From positions 1 through 22,209 of the forward strand of contig CAZZKM010000019.1 in assembly GCA_964655115.1 (NCBI GenBank): a stretch of 22,209 bases of DNA, given 5' to 3'. This DNA comes from ATZT02 sp964655115 (lineage in GTDB: Bacteria > Actinomycetota > Actinomycetes > S36-B12 > UBA5976). Positions 8,516-15,043 of this stretch are shown piece by piece; position 1 is the first letter of the stretch; every line of letters begins with the position of its first letter. Below the pieces are notes generated by a model. The model saw only the letters and a program-made list of their open reading frames with translations, was not told the DNA's origin and searched no databases. The translations under genes were made by a program, and so were the position numbers.

Positions 8516-8615
8516 AAAAAAATTGAAACCGCTGGGCCACATCCTATTTTTAAAGCTCTATGCACTTTCCCCAGATACACAAAACTTAAGAAGAAGTTAT
8601 CCCAGCGGTGTCAGT
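8516..8615 (-). ncRNA. Candidate structured small RNA or attenuated leader, unknown family
   Basis: Reading the minus strand from about 8615, the RNA has ends that pair: ACCGCTGGG (8609-8601) with CCCAGCGGT (8536-8528), 9 perfect bp plus two more after a mismatch. Inside, AACTT-cttctt-AAGTT forms one hairpin, and AAAGTGC-ata-GAGCTTT with one mismatch forms another, the latter extended by G-U-rich pairing. A run of seven Us (8522-8516) follows the closing stem by five bases. A good promoter lies just upstream. I do not recognise 4.5S, 6S, 6C or tmRNA signatures. It could be a free sRNA or a riboswitch-like leader for DUF5679. Confidence 0.5.
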
Positions 8616-8622
8616 AAACCCG

Positions 8623-8651
8623 AATTTATGCAGTTTCCAAACATGCGTCAA
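8623..8651 (-). promoter_or_regulatory. Sigma70-type promoter for the minus-strand RNA
   Basis: TTGACG (8651-8646) and TAAATT (8628-8623) are separated by exactly 17 bases, the best-formed -35/-10 pair I found in the window. The predicted start is at about 8616-8615, directly before the paired RNA. Confidence 0.55.
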
Positions 8652-8815
8652 ATGCTCTTGTAGATGAGTATGTGGATTACTTGTTGATTATTAGTCCAAA
8701 GAGGTGAATAAATTGGGGATAAATGTGTGAACAAAATAATTTATTTATTTAAATAAAGCCTTTGAACTGCGCTTTTATTCGAGTGTGTTTGTGGATAAAA
8801 AATAGTTGTACCAAT

Positions 8816-8821
8816 TAGCGT
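8816..8821 (+). promoter_or_regulatory. -10 hexamer TAGCGT of the metalloprotease gene
   Basis: TAGCGT ends seven bases before the ATG at 8829, and no Shine-Dalgarno site is seen. This would give a leaderless mRNA or one with a single extra base. The same hexamer precedes the pdtaS-like gene. No convincing -35 is seen. Confidence 0.4.
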
Positions 8822-8828
8822 TGAGTAC

Positions 8829-9410
8829 ATGAAAAAAGTCATAAATTTACCTGATCATGTTGAAATACGAAGATCTAGAAAAAGAAAAAGGACTATTTCT
8901 GCTGCTCGCGAGGGGAATAAAACGATTTTAAATGTTCCTTTTCGAATGAGCCTTAAAGATATTGAAGAGCTTGCAAGAGATTTAATAAATAAAATTGATA
9001 AACAAGATCCTCGTGCACATCTTTCTGATAATGAATTACTTGAAAGAAGTAAAGAACTTTCTGCAAAATACTTATTTTCTAAAGTTGAAGCAAAATCTGT
9101 AACTTGGTCAACAAGATTAACTTCAACCTGGGGAATATGCACTCCAATACACGCGGAGATAAAAATAACTTCAAGATTAAGAGGAATGCCTCAATATGTT
9201 TTAGATTATGTGTTATTACATGAGTTGGTTCATTTAGTCATAAATGATCATGGAAAAGAGTTTGATTCTTTTATGAAAACATTTGAATTTAAAGAAAAAG
9301 CAGAGGGTTATTTAGATGCATTGGATGAATTACCGTCATCGTTTTGGTTATCAGATTCTTTGGGGGCTTCTCCTAAAGAATCAAGGGATGAAATATCTAA
9401 AGGTTTTTGA
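8829..9410 (+). CDS. YgjP/SprT-like M48-type zinc metallopeptidase
   Basis: 193 aa with the zinc-protease motif HELVH (residues 131-135) followed by DHG (His141), giving HExxH-x5-H, and the GICTPIHAEIKITSRL strand upstream, as in the YgjP/WLM-type metallopeptidase family (DUF45). It has no signal peptide or membrane segment, so it is cytoplasmic. Homologues sit beside DUF2342, PDZ-protease and UPF0182 genes in actinobacteria. The ATG lacks a ribosome binding site, but TAGCGT ends seven bases upstream, consistent with leaderless expression. The family core ends near YLDALDELP; the last ~30 residues are an extra tail whose DNA is shared with the convergent DUF2342 gene (103-bp overlap). The substrate is unknown. 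Confidence 0.8.
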   Translation: MKKVINLPDHVEIRRSRKRKRTISAAREGNKTILNVPFRMSLKDIEELARDLINKIDKQDPRAHLSDNELLERSKELSAKYLFSKVEAKSVTWSTRLTSTWGICTPIHAEIKITSRLRGMPQYVLDYVLLHELVHLVINDHGKEFDSFMKTFEFKEKAEGYLDALDELPSSFWLSDSLGASPKESRDEISKGF

Positions 9411-10561
9411 ATATTATTAAAGAATTCTGGATTTTGTAAATCTTCAATACTAGGCAGTAAATCTGGGTGGTTCCATAAAGTATCTCGTTGTTCAATGCCA
9501 TTTATTTCGGTTTGCTTATTCCAGAATGTAAACGCCTCTCTCATTAATTTTGGTCTTAATTCCAACCCAATTAGTGCTCCAAAAGTTTTCTCGGCAGGAC
9601 CACCTTCTGCTCTTCTTCTATTCATAGCCTCTTGAAGAGAATTTAAACTTGGCAATCGATTAATACTTGCCCTATTTACAACTTCTAAAATCCATCCTTC
9701 AATTAGTGCTAAAAGTCTTTCCGTTCTTTTTAAAGCAGCTAATTGAGATTCATTTAATTCTGGTTCAAAAATTCCTTGAGAAATTAATTCTTGGATAGAT
9801 TCTGGATTTCCTGGATCAATTTGAGTCATTAAATCATTTATTTTATTATTACTCACACTAATTTGCGAAGAGTATTCCTCAACTGCGTTTAACAAAGTTG
9901 GTGATAGCCAAGTTGCGCTGGAAAATAATCTACTTGCAGCAGATTCTCTTAATGCAATGTAAACAAAAAAGTCAGATTCAGGAACCGAAAGCCCTTTTGC
10001 AAAATCTTTTATGTTGCGTGGAAGTAATGAAGGGGTAGAAGTATCACCTAAAGGTAAACCAATATCTGTTAAACACAAAACTTCACTAGATAAAGCAGAC
10101 AAACCATTACTTACTTGCATCGAAAACATTGCTGCAGACATCGGCTTTAGAGAATCAAGTAAAGGCTTTAGCATCGCTTGTTGCGATTCATCCATTCCAG
10201 GAATATTTGGTAAAACATTAATCATGCTGCCTTGAACACGCTCTGCTACTGGTTCAACTATTTTTTTCCAAGTAGGCACAGTAGCTTGAATCCATTCACT
10301 TCGACACCATGCGTTAGCACTTGTTGTTTTAGCAGAAAAATTACAAACAGAATCTAACCAATTTTGGGCTATTTCAATGTTGTTAACGACTTCTTTTTTT
10401 TCTGAATCACTGACGCTTGGATCTCCAGCTTGAACTACATTTGTGCGCGCCATATTTACAGCCGCATCCCAACCCACCGGGGCGTTGCCAGAATTTTGCA
10501 ACATCTGCCCGAGTTGGCTAAGTATTTTTCCAATCTCTGATGGATCTATCGGAAACCTCAC
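9308..10561 (-). CDS. DUF2342 (TIGR03624-type) family protein, probable loss of the zinc site
   Basis: 417 aa; GTG start with no clear Shine-Dalgarno site. The family landmarks are strong: MRFPIDPSEIGKILSQLGQM at the start, the segment at 301-330 (MNRRRAEGGPAEKTFGALIG) and RDTLWNHPDLLPS near 375. Members are predicted zincin-like hydrolases. As I remember them, the motif is REAAHxRLF; here residues 205-213 read RESAASRLF, with Ala209 where the His is expected. The downstream EGWVD motif reads EGWILEVV (288-295), losing its Asp. Both changes together suggest a non-catalytic protein. The C-terminal tail is low-complexity and acidic (SDNQNDDGNSSNASK) and overlaps the convergent metallopeptidase gene by 103 bp. 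Confidence 0.85.
   Translation of the reverse strand: MRFPIDPSEIGKILSQLGQMLQNSGNAPVGWDAAVNMARTNVVQAGDPSVSDSEKKEVVNNIEIAQNWLDSVCNFSAKTTSANAWCRSEWIQATVPTWKKIVEPVAERVQGSMINVLPNIPGMDESQQAMLKPLLDSLKPMSAAMFSMQVSNGLSALSSEVLCLTDIGLPLGDTSTPSLLPRNIKDFAKGLSVPESDFFVYIALRESAASRLFSSATWLSPTLLNAVEEYSSQISVSNNKINDLMTQIDPGNPESIQELISQGIFEPELNESQLAALKRTERLLALIEGWILEVVNRASINRLPSLNSLQEAMNRRRAEGGPAEKTFGALIGLELRPKLMREAFTFWNKQTEINGIEQRDTLWNHPDLLPSIEDLQNPEFFNNIQKPLDISSLDSLGEAPKESDNQNDDGNSSNASK
9354..9382. repeat. Hairpin palindrome inside the overlap of two convergent genes
   Basis: GATTCTTT (9354-9361) and AAAGAATC (9375-9382) pair perfectly, and further G-T and GG-CC pairs extend the stem toward the loop. A GGTTTTT run follows 20 bases later on the plus strand. 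It lies in both coding tails and may act as a weak terminator for both convergent transcripts. Confidence 0.55.
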
Positions 10562-10606
10562 AATATAAATAGTTAACTACTTAATCAATTATCTCGCCAC
10601 AGGTCG

Positions 10607-10612
10607 TAATGT
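10607..10612 (+). promoter_or_regulatory. -10 hexamer TAATGT of the 59-aa membrane protein gene
   Basis: TAATGT is followed by exactly six bases and then the ATG at 10619, the geometry of a leaderless promoter. No Shine-Dalgarno site is present. It lies in the 57-bp divergent gap with the DUF2342 gene. Confidence 0.4.
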
Positions 10613-10618
10613 TGAACT

Positions 10619-10798
10619 ATGCAGGCACTTTTATGGTTATTAATTCCGGTATTCGTAGGTTTAGTCACGACTATTTACTTAGCTATCAAATATCGACCTT
10701 CAAGACCTGCCAATGCTCATAAGGGAATGTCTGGACTTTTGGAATTTAGAAAAGCCATGAATAGACCCCTTCCAAAACCAAAAAAGAAAAACAATTGA
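10619..10798 (+). CDS. Small single-pass membrane protein, 59 aa, unknown family
   Basis: The frame runs from the ATG at 10619 to TGA at 10796-10798. Residues 3-23 (LLWLLIPVFVGLVTTIYLAI) form one clear hydrophobic membrane segment. A basic, proline-rich cytoplasmic tail follows (KYRPSRP; MNRPLPKPKKKNN). The following protease gene starts with TTG inside the TTGA overlap of this stop codon, the usual sign of translational coupling. A TAATGT hexamer six bases before the ATG supports expression as the first gene of the unit. I do not recognise the family. The coupling suggests a partner or adaptor of the membrane-bound protease, which is inference. Confidence 0.75.
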   Translation: MQALLWLLIPVFVGLVTTIYLAIKYRPSRPANAHKGMSGLLEFRKAMNRPLPKPKKKNN

Positions 10799-11850
10799 AA
10801 ATTAATAATAAGTTTAGATTTCAAATAATTTTAATTGGATTCATCGTAATACTTTTACTTATTCCAGTTCCATTTATAAGAATTGCACCAGGTCCTCTTT
10901 TTAACACAATTGGAACTGAACGAGATAAAGACGTCATAACAATAATTGGAACTAAAACTTATGAATCTAAAGGTGAATTAAATTTCACAACGGTTTCAGA
11001 AACTGGGGGTCCATTTGGCCACTTGGTTCTAATTGATGCAATTTCATCATGGATTGATCCAACAGAAGCAGTAGTTCCAGCTTCTGATTTGTATCCCGAA
11101 AATGAAGATCCAGAAATTATTAAAAAAAGAAATGAAAAAGCGTTTTCTAATTCGCAATCAGATGCAATTGCAGCAGCACTTACTTATTTAAAAGTACCTG
11201 TTCCTGTGAAAGTAGTTGTGGATAGCGTAGTTGTTGATTCTCCAAGCGATGGGATTATCGAACCAGGAGATGTAGTGATTAGAGTTAATGACAAAATTGT
11301 CCAAACTGCAACTGATGTAGTTAAGTTTGTTCAAGAAAATAAGCCTAAAGATACAATTAGGATCAAATTAATTCGGCAAACAGTTGAAAAAGATGTAGAG
11401 ATTATTGCTCAAGAATTGAAAACAGATAAATCAAAAGCTTCCATAGGAATTTCAATAGGTCCAGGAATTGATCCGCCTTATAAATTTAATTTTGGAATTT
11501 CAGAAGTAGGTGGCCCCAGTGCAGGTTTGATGCTTTCTTTGGGAATTGTCGATGAATTAACAGAAGATGATTTAACAAAAGGTTTTAATATTTCAGGAAC
11601 AGGAACTATTAATTATTTAGGAGAAGTAGGGCCTATAGGTGGAATAAGACAAAAACTAGAAGGCGCTGTTCAAGGGGGTAGCCAGTTATTTTTAGCCCCT
11701 AAAGAAAATTGTGATGAAATACTTTCTAAAAATTATAAAAATATGCCTGTTGTAGCAGTTACAAGTTTAAAAGCAGCTATTGAGGCAATAAATACCTTTA
11801 CGCAGCAATCCAATGCGCAAGGATTGCCGAATTGCGAAATTTCTAAATAA
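10795..11850 (+). CDS. Membrane-anchored PDZ/Lon-type S16 serine protease
   Basis: 351 aa, TTG start overlapping the upstream stop by 4 bp. One N-terminal membrane segment (residues 9-27) is followed by an extracytoplasmic part, a PDZ domain (~140-205, with SPSDGIIEPGDVVIRVND) and a Lon proteolytic domain. The catalytic dyad is intact: Ser242 in GGPSAGLMLSLGIVD and Lys287 in GPIGGIRQKLEGA. This architecture (YlbL type) is common in Gram-positive bacteria and matches the Rv3194c position next to UPF0182. Unlike cytoplasmic Lon it has no ATPase domain, so it works without ATP on exported or membrane proteins (family knowledge). Codon use matches its neighbours. The C-terminus after AINTF is a short polar tail. 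Confidence 0.92.
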   Translation: MKINNKFRFQIILIGFIVILLLIPVPFIRIAPGPLFNTIGTERDKDVITIIGTKTYESKGELNFTTVSETGGPFGHLVLIDAISSWIDPTEAVVPASDLYPENEDPEIIKKRNEKAFSNSQSDAIAAALTYLKVPVPVKVVVDSVVVDSPSDGIIEPGDVVIRVNDKIVQTATDVVKFVQENKPKDTIRIKLIRQTVEKDVEIIAQELKTDKSKASIGISIGPGIDPPYKFNFGISEVGGPSAGLMLSLGIVDELTEDDLTKGFNISGTGTINYLGEVGPIGGIRQKLEGAVQGGSQLFLAPKENCDEILSKNYKNMPVVAVTSLKAAIEAINTFTQQSNAQGLPNCEISK

Positions 11851-11884
11851 TTTTGCATGTTTCTATGGGGAAAATTAACCCCAA

Positions 11885-11920
11885 TTGGACGAATGATTAC
11901 TTATTTCGTATTGTCGAAAT
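11885..11920 (+). promoter_or_regulatory. Promoter of the UPF0182 gene, leaderless type
   Basis: TTGGAC (11885-11890) and TATTGT (11909-11914) are 18 bases apart, and six bases separate the latter from the ATG at 11921. No Shine-Dalgarno site is seen. This predicts a transcript starting at the A of ATG, separate from the upstream protease gene. Confidence 0.5.
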
Positions 11921-14857
11921 ATGACTTTTTCTCGTCCTGACTTTACGTTCAATCGACCAAGAGGTAAAAGTTCTTATTTATTAATTTCATTAGGTGCACT
12001 ATTTATCGCGCTATTGTCAATATCTGGTTATTACACAGATTGGCTTTGGTATAGATCAGTCAATGCATCACAAGTTTATTTATCAGTGATTGCATGGCGA
12101 ATTGGATTATTTGTTGTTTTTGCCGCTGTAACTGGTTTTGTTATTTGGCTTAATGTTTACCTTGCATATAAATATCGTCCAATGTATGCCTCAGTAACAG
12201 CAGATCAATTATCTTTACAAAGATACAGAGAAGCCTTGGATCCAATTAGAAAAACTGTTTTTACAATTGGACCAATTCTTTTGGGATTTTTAGCGGGTGG
12301 TTCAGCTTCAGCTGAATGGAGAAATTGGTTTCAATGGCTTAACTCAACAGAGTTTGGAACTAAAGATCCTCATTTTGGTTTAGATATAAGTTTTTATGTT
12401 TTTGATTATCCACTTTTAAGAAGTTTAGTAACCTATGGAATTTCAACAATAATTATTTCTGGTTTAGCAAGTGGGGTAATTCATTACATTTACGGTGGAA
12501 TTACTTTGCAGTCGGCAACTCAAAAAGCCACAAAATTTGCTCAATCACAAATATCAATTTTAGTTGCATTACTTTTTGTGATGAAAGCATACGCATATTG
12601 GCTTGATAGATATGGACTTGCGTTAAAACAAGATACTTTATTGGTTGGTTTGAAATATGTTGATGTAAATGCAATTTTGCCAGCAAAAAATTTAATGATG
12701 TATCTATCACTAATTGTTGCAATTTTATTTTTAATTAATGCATTTAGAAGAAAATGGTTTGTGCCAAATATTGGTATTGGCGCCTTGTTAGTTACGGGTG
12801 TTTTAATTGGTGGAGTTTATCCAACAGTAATTCAGCAATTTGTAGTTCGTCCAAGTGAAGCTGACCGAGAAGCACCTTATATACAAAGAGCCATTGAATC
12901 TACTCGCGCTGCTTATGGATTATCTGGAGTAGAAATTATTGATTATCCAGCTAGCACTGAACCTAATAAAGAAATAATCAATAAACAACTTGGAACAATT
13001 GAAAAAATAAGATTAATGGATCCAGCATTGCTTTCTCCAACATTTAATCAATTACAACAAATAAGAGGTTTTTATTCTTTTGCTGACACATTAGATATTG
13101 ATAGATACGACGTAAATGGCGATAAGCAAGGAACTGTTATTGCCGCAAGAGAAATTAATTTGGCAGGAATTCCAAGTGCTCAAAGAAATTGGATTAATTC
13201 GCATTTGGTTTATACCCACGGTTTTGGTGTGGTCACAGCAAAAGATAACTCAGTGAAGGTTGATGGACAACCGCAATTTACAACATCAGATATTCCAACA
13301 AAAGGTGATTTAAAAATTGATCAACCAAGAATTTATTTTGGAGAAAATTCACCAAATTATTCGATAGTTGGTGGCGCTCAAGGCAGTGAACCACGAGAAC
13401 TTGATTATCCAGATGACACAAGTCCAAATGGTCAAAGAAATAACACGTATTCTGGAAATGGTGGAGTTCCAATTGGAAACTTCTTTAACAAAGCTCTTTA
13501 TGCATTGAAGTATCAAGAAATTAATATTTTGCTTTCTAATTTAGTTAATAATGATTCAAGAATTTTGTATTACCGAGATCCTGCGGAAAGAGTTCAAAGA
13601 ATTGCTCCATGGTTAACTTTGGATGGCGATCCATATCCAGCTGTAATTGATGGAAAAATAATTTGGCTACTTGATGGTTACACCTCAACAAATTCTTATC
13701 CATATGCCACAAGAAGTAGTTTAGATACAGCAACTGCAGATTCAGTGAATCAAACATCTACTGCTTTAAGAGCGCAAGCTGCACGCCAAATTAATTACAT
13801 AAGAAATTCTGTTAAAGCAACTGTTGATGCATATAACGGTACTGTCACTATTTACGCATGGGATGAATCAGATCCAATTCTTAAATCTTGGGCTAACGCA
13901 TTTCCTAATATTGTTAAACCAAAATCCCAAATGCCAGCTGCAGTTGTAAAACATGTTAGATATCCAGAAGATTTATTCAAGATACAAAGAGGAATCTTAA
14001 GTAAGTATCACGTTAAAGACGCTTTGGCATTTTATGGTGGACAGGATTTCTGGATCATTCCTAATGATCCAACAAGACCTGGTGTTCAAGGAGCACAACC
14101 TCCTTATTATTTACAGTTGCAAATGCCTGGTGATGAAAATCCAATATTTTCATTAACGACAACTTTTGCACCAACAAGAAGACAAACATTGGCATCATTT
14201 ATGTCAGTGTCAAGTGATCCAAATAAAGATTACGGAAAAATTCGCGTGCTTCAACTACCTAGAAATACAACAATTCCTGGTCCTACTCAAGTGCAAAATA
14301 ATTTTGAATCAGATCCAGATGTGGGCGCACTTTTATCCTTATTAAGAAGAGGTGGTTCTGATGTTGAGTTAGGAAACTTACTTTCACTTCCAATTGGAGG
14401 AGGACTTTTATATGTCGAACCTGTTTATGTGCGTGCAACAGCTGGAGATAGTTATCCACTATTGAGAAAAGTCTTAGCATCATTTGGACAAAAAGTGGTT
14501 TTTGAAGACAACATTCAAGACGCAATTAATGCATTATTTGGCGAAACTTCAACTTCTACTCCACAAAATCAAGAAGACGGTACTGAAGTAACTCCGCAAC
14601 CTAATGTTCCATCACCAACTGGGGATCCAGAAATTGATTTAGCAAATGCAATTAGTGATATGCAAAAAGCAATCAGTGACGGTAAAGATGCTTTAGCAAA
14701 TGGTGACTTTACAGCTTATGGAAAAGCACAAAAAGATTTAGAAGATGCCCTTGATCGTGCATTAGATGCTCAGCGAAGATTAAATATAACTGCTGAACCA
14801 GAAACAAATGTTGAAGTAACTCCAGCCAATTTTTCATCTTCAGTTAACTTGAATTAG
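11921..14857 (+). CDS. UPF0182 family large membrane protein
   Basis: 978 aa, close to the usual family length. Seven membrane segments occupy the N-terminal third (about 18-38, 58-82, 113-131, 165-190, 208-226, 257-274, 281-306), and a large extracytoplasmic domain with the family's conserved blocks follows (GFGVVTAKDN, PNYSIVGG, ILYYRDPAERVQRIAPWLTLDGDPYP, PGDENPIFSLTTTFAPTRR in parts). The end is a Gly/Pro/Thr linker and a helical, charged segment (LANAISDMQKAISDGKDALA onward, ~885-950) with coiled-coil character. The function is unknown in the literature I know. It follows a PDZ/Lon protease, the order conserved with Rv3194c-Rv3193c. It likely has its own leaderless promoter and is followed by a tRNA. 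Confidence 0.93.
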   Translation: MTFSRPDFTFNRPRGKSSYLLISLGALFIALLSISGYYTDWLWYRSVNASQVYLSVIAWRIGLFVVFAAVTGFVIWLNVYLAYKYRPMYASVTADQLSLQRYREALDPIRKTVFTIGPILLGFLAGGSASAEWRNWFQWLNSTEFGTKDPHFGLDISFYVFDYPLLRSLVTYGISTIIISGLASGVIHYIYGGITLQSATQKATKFAQSQISILVALLFVMKAYAYWLDRYGLALKQDTLLVGLKYVDVNAILPAKNLMMYLSLIVAILFLINAFRRKWFVPNIGIGALLVTGVLIGGVYPTVIQQFVVRPSEADREAPYIQRAIESTRAAYGLSGVEIIDYPASTEPNKEIINKQLGTIEKIRLMDPALLSPTFNQLQQIRGFYSFADTLDIDRYDVNGDKQGTVIAAREINLAGIPSAQRNWINSHLVYTHGFGVVTAKDNSVKVDGQPQFTTSDIPTKGDLKIDQPRIYFGENSPNYSIVGGAQGSEPRELDYPDDTSPNGQRNNTYSGNGGVPIGNFFNKALYALKYQEINILLSNLVNNDSRILYYRDPAERVQRIAPWLTLDGDPYPAVIDGKIIWLLDGYTSTNSYPYATRSSLDTATADSVNQTSTALRAQAARQINYIRNSVKATVDAYNGTVTIYAWDESDPILKSWANAFPNIVKPKSQMPAAVVKHVRYPEDLFKIQRGILSKYHVKDALAFYGGQDFWIIPNDPTRPGVQGAQPPYYLQLQMPGDENPIFSLTTTFAPTRRQTLASFMSVSSDPNKDYGKIRVLQLPRNTTIPGPTQVQNNFESDPDVGALLSLLRRGGSDVELGNLLSLPIGGGLLYVEPVYVRATAGDSYPLLRKVLASFGQKVVFEDNIQDAINALFGETSTSTPQNQEDGTEVTPQPNVPSPTGDPEIDLANAISDMQKAISDGKDALANGDFTAYGKAQKDLEDALDRALDAQRRLNITAEPETNVEVTPANFSSSVNLN

Positions 14858-14895
14858 TTCATAAAATCGCATTGCATTAGCATTAAGACATACGA

Positions 14896-14972
14896 CGCGG
14901 GGTGGAGCAGCTCGGTAGCTCGCTGGGCTCATAACCCAGAGGTCATAGGTTCAAATCCTGTCCCCGCTACCA
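14896..14972 (+). tRNA. Initiator tRNA-fMet (anticodon CAT)
   Basis: 77 nt with encoded CCA. The anticodon CAT (14930-14932) lies in the stem-loop CTGGG-ctcataa-CCCAG. Its three consecutive G-C pairs, and an unpaired first base (C1 opposite T72), are the hallmarks of initiator tRNA. The acceptor arm is GCGGGG/CCCCGC and the T-loop TTCAAAT. It is near-identical to actinobacterial initiator tRNAs as I recall them; the T-stem ATAGG has an A-T and a T-G pair where relatives have GC-rich pairs, consistent with AT drift. Confidence 0.96.
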
Positions 14973-14974
14973 AT

Positions 14975-15017
14975 AAAGAAGACCGGAAAACATCACACCG
15001 GTCTTCTTTTTTATTTT
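14975..15017 (+). terminator. Rho-independent terminator of tRNA-fMet
   Basis: A perfect 12-bp stem, AAAGAAGACCGG (14975-14986) and CCGGTCTTCTTT (14998-15009), has an 11-nt loop and is followed by TTTATTTT. It begins two bases after the CCA end. Confidence 0.92.
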
Positions 15018-15031
15018 GGTTTGCGGGAGCC

Positions 15032-15037
15032 TAGAGT
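15032..15037 (+). promoter_or_regulatory. -10 hexamer TAGAGT of the P450 gene
   Basis: TAGAGT is followed by six bases (GGGAAT) and the ATG at 15044, the same leaderless geometry as other genes here. No good -35 is seen. GGGAAT could also serve as a very close, weak ribosome site. Confidence 0.35.
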
Positions 15038-15043
15038 GGGAAT

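Larger units (their letters stand above)
8351..8828. other. 478-bp intergenic region, regulatory and RNA-bearing
   Basis: No protein-coding gene is visible. It holds, going right to left on the minus strand: a promoter (-35 at 8646-8651, -10 at 8623-8628), a ~100-nt structured RNA ending in a U-run, then a leader with a GGCAC/GTGCC hairpin (8 nt apart, 8420-8440 area) and the AGGAGG of the DUF5679 gene. The right half carries three DnaA-box-like 9-mers in the same orientation, an AT-rich tract with the 14-nt palindrome TTTATTTAAATAAA (8744-8757), and the start-proximal -10 hexamer of the metalloprotease gene. Confidence 0.6.

Noticed and set aside
8516..8615. 4.5S SRP RNA, 6S, 6C or tmRNA identity for the minus-strand RNA
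   Set aside because: No GGAAGG-type SRP loop, no C-rich 6C loops, no tRNA-like ends, and too short for 6S or tmRNA.
8671..8798. Chromosomal origin
   Set aside because: Only three boxes, two imperfect, and no dnaA, dnaN, recF or rpmH genes near.
10011..10235. 74-aa plus-strand ORF inside the DUF2342 gene
   Set aside because: Shadow frame antisense to a conserved protein, with no start signal or recognisable domain.
11860..11890. GGGG-AAAATTAA-CCCC as a terminator after the S16 protease gene
   Set aside because: The stem is only about 5 bp and no T-run follows.
14283..14525. Several 60-80 aa antisense ORFs within UPF0182 and P450
   Set aside because: They mirror the AT-rich codons of the sense genes and show no domains or start signals.
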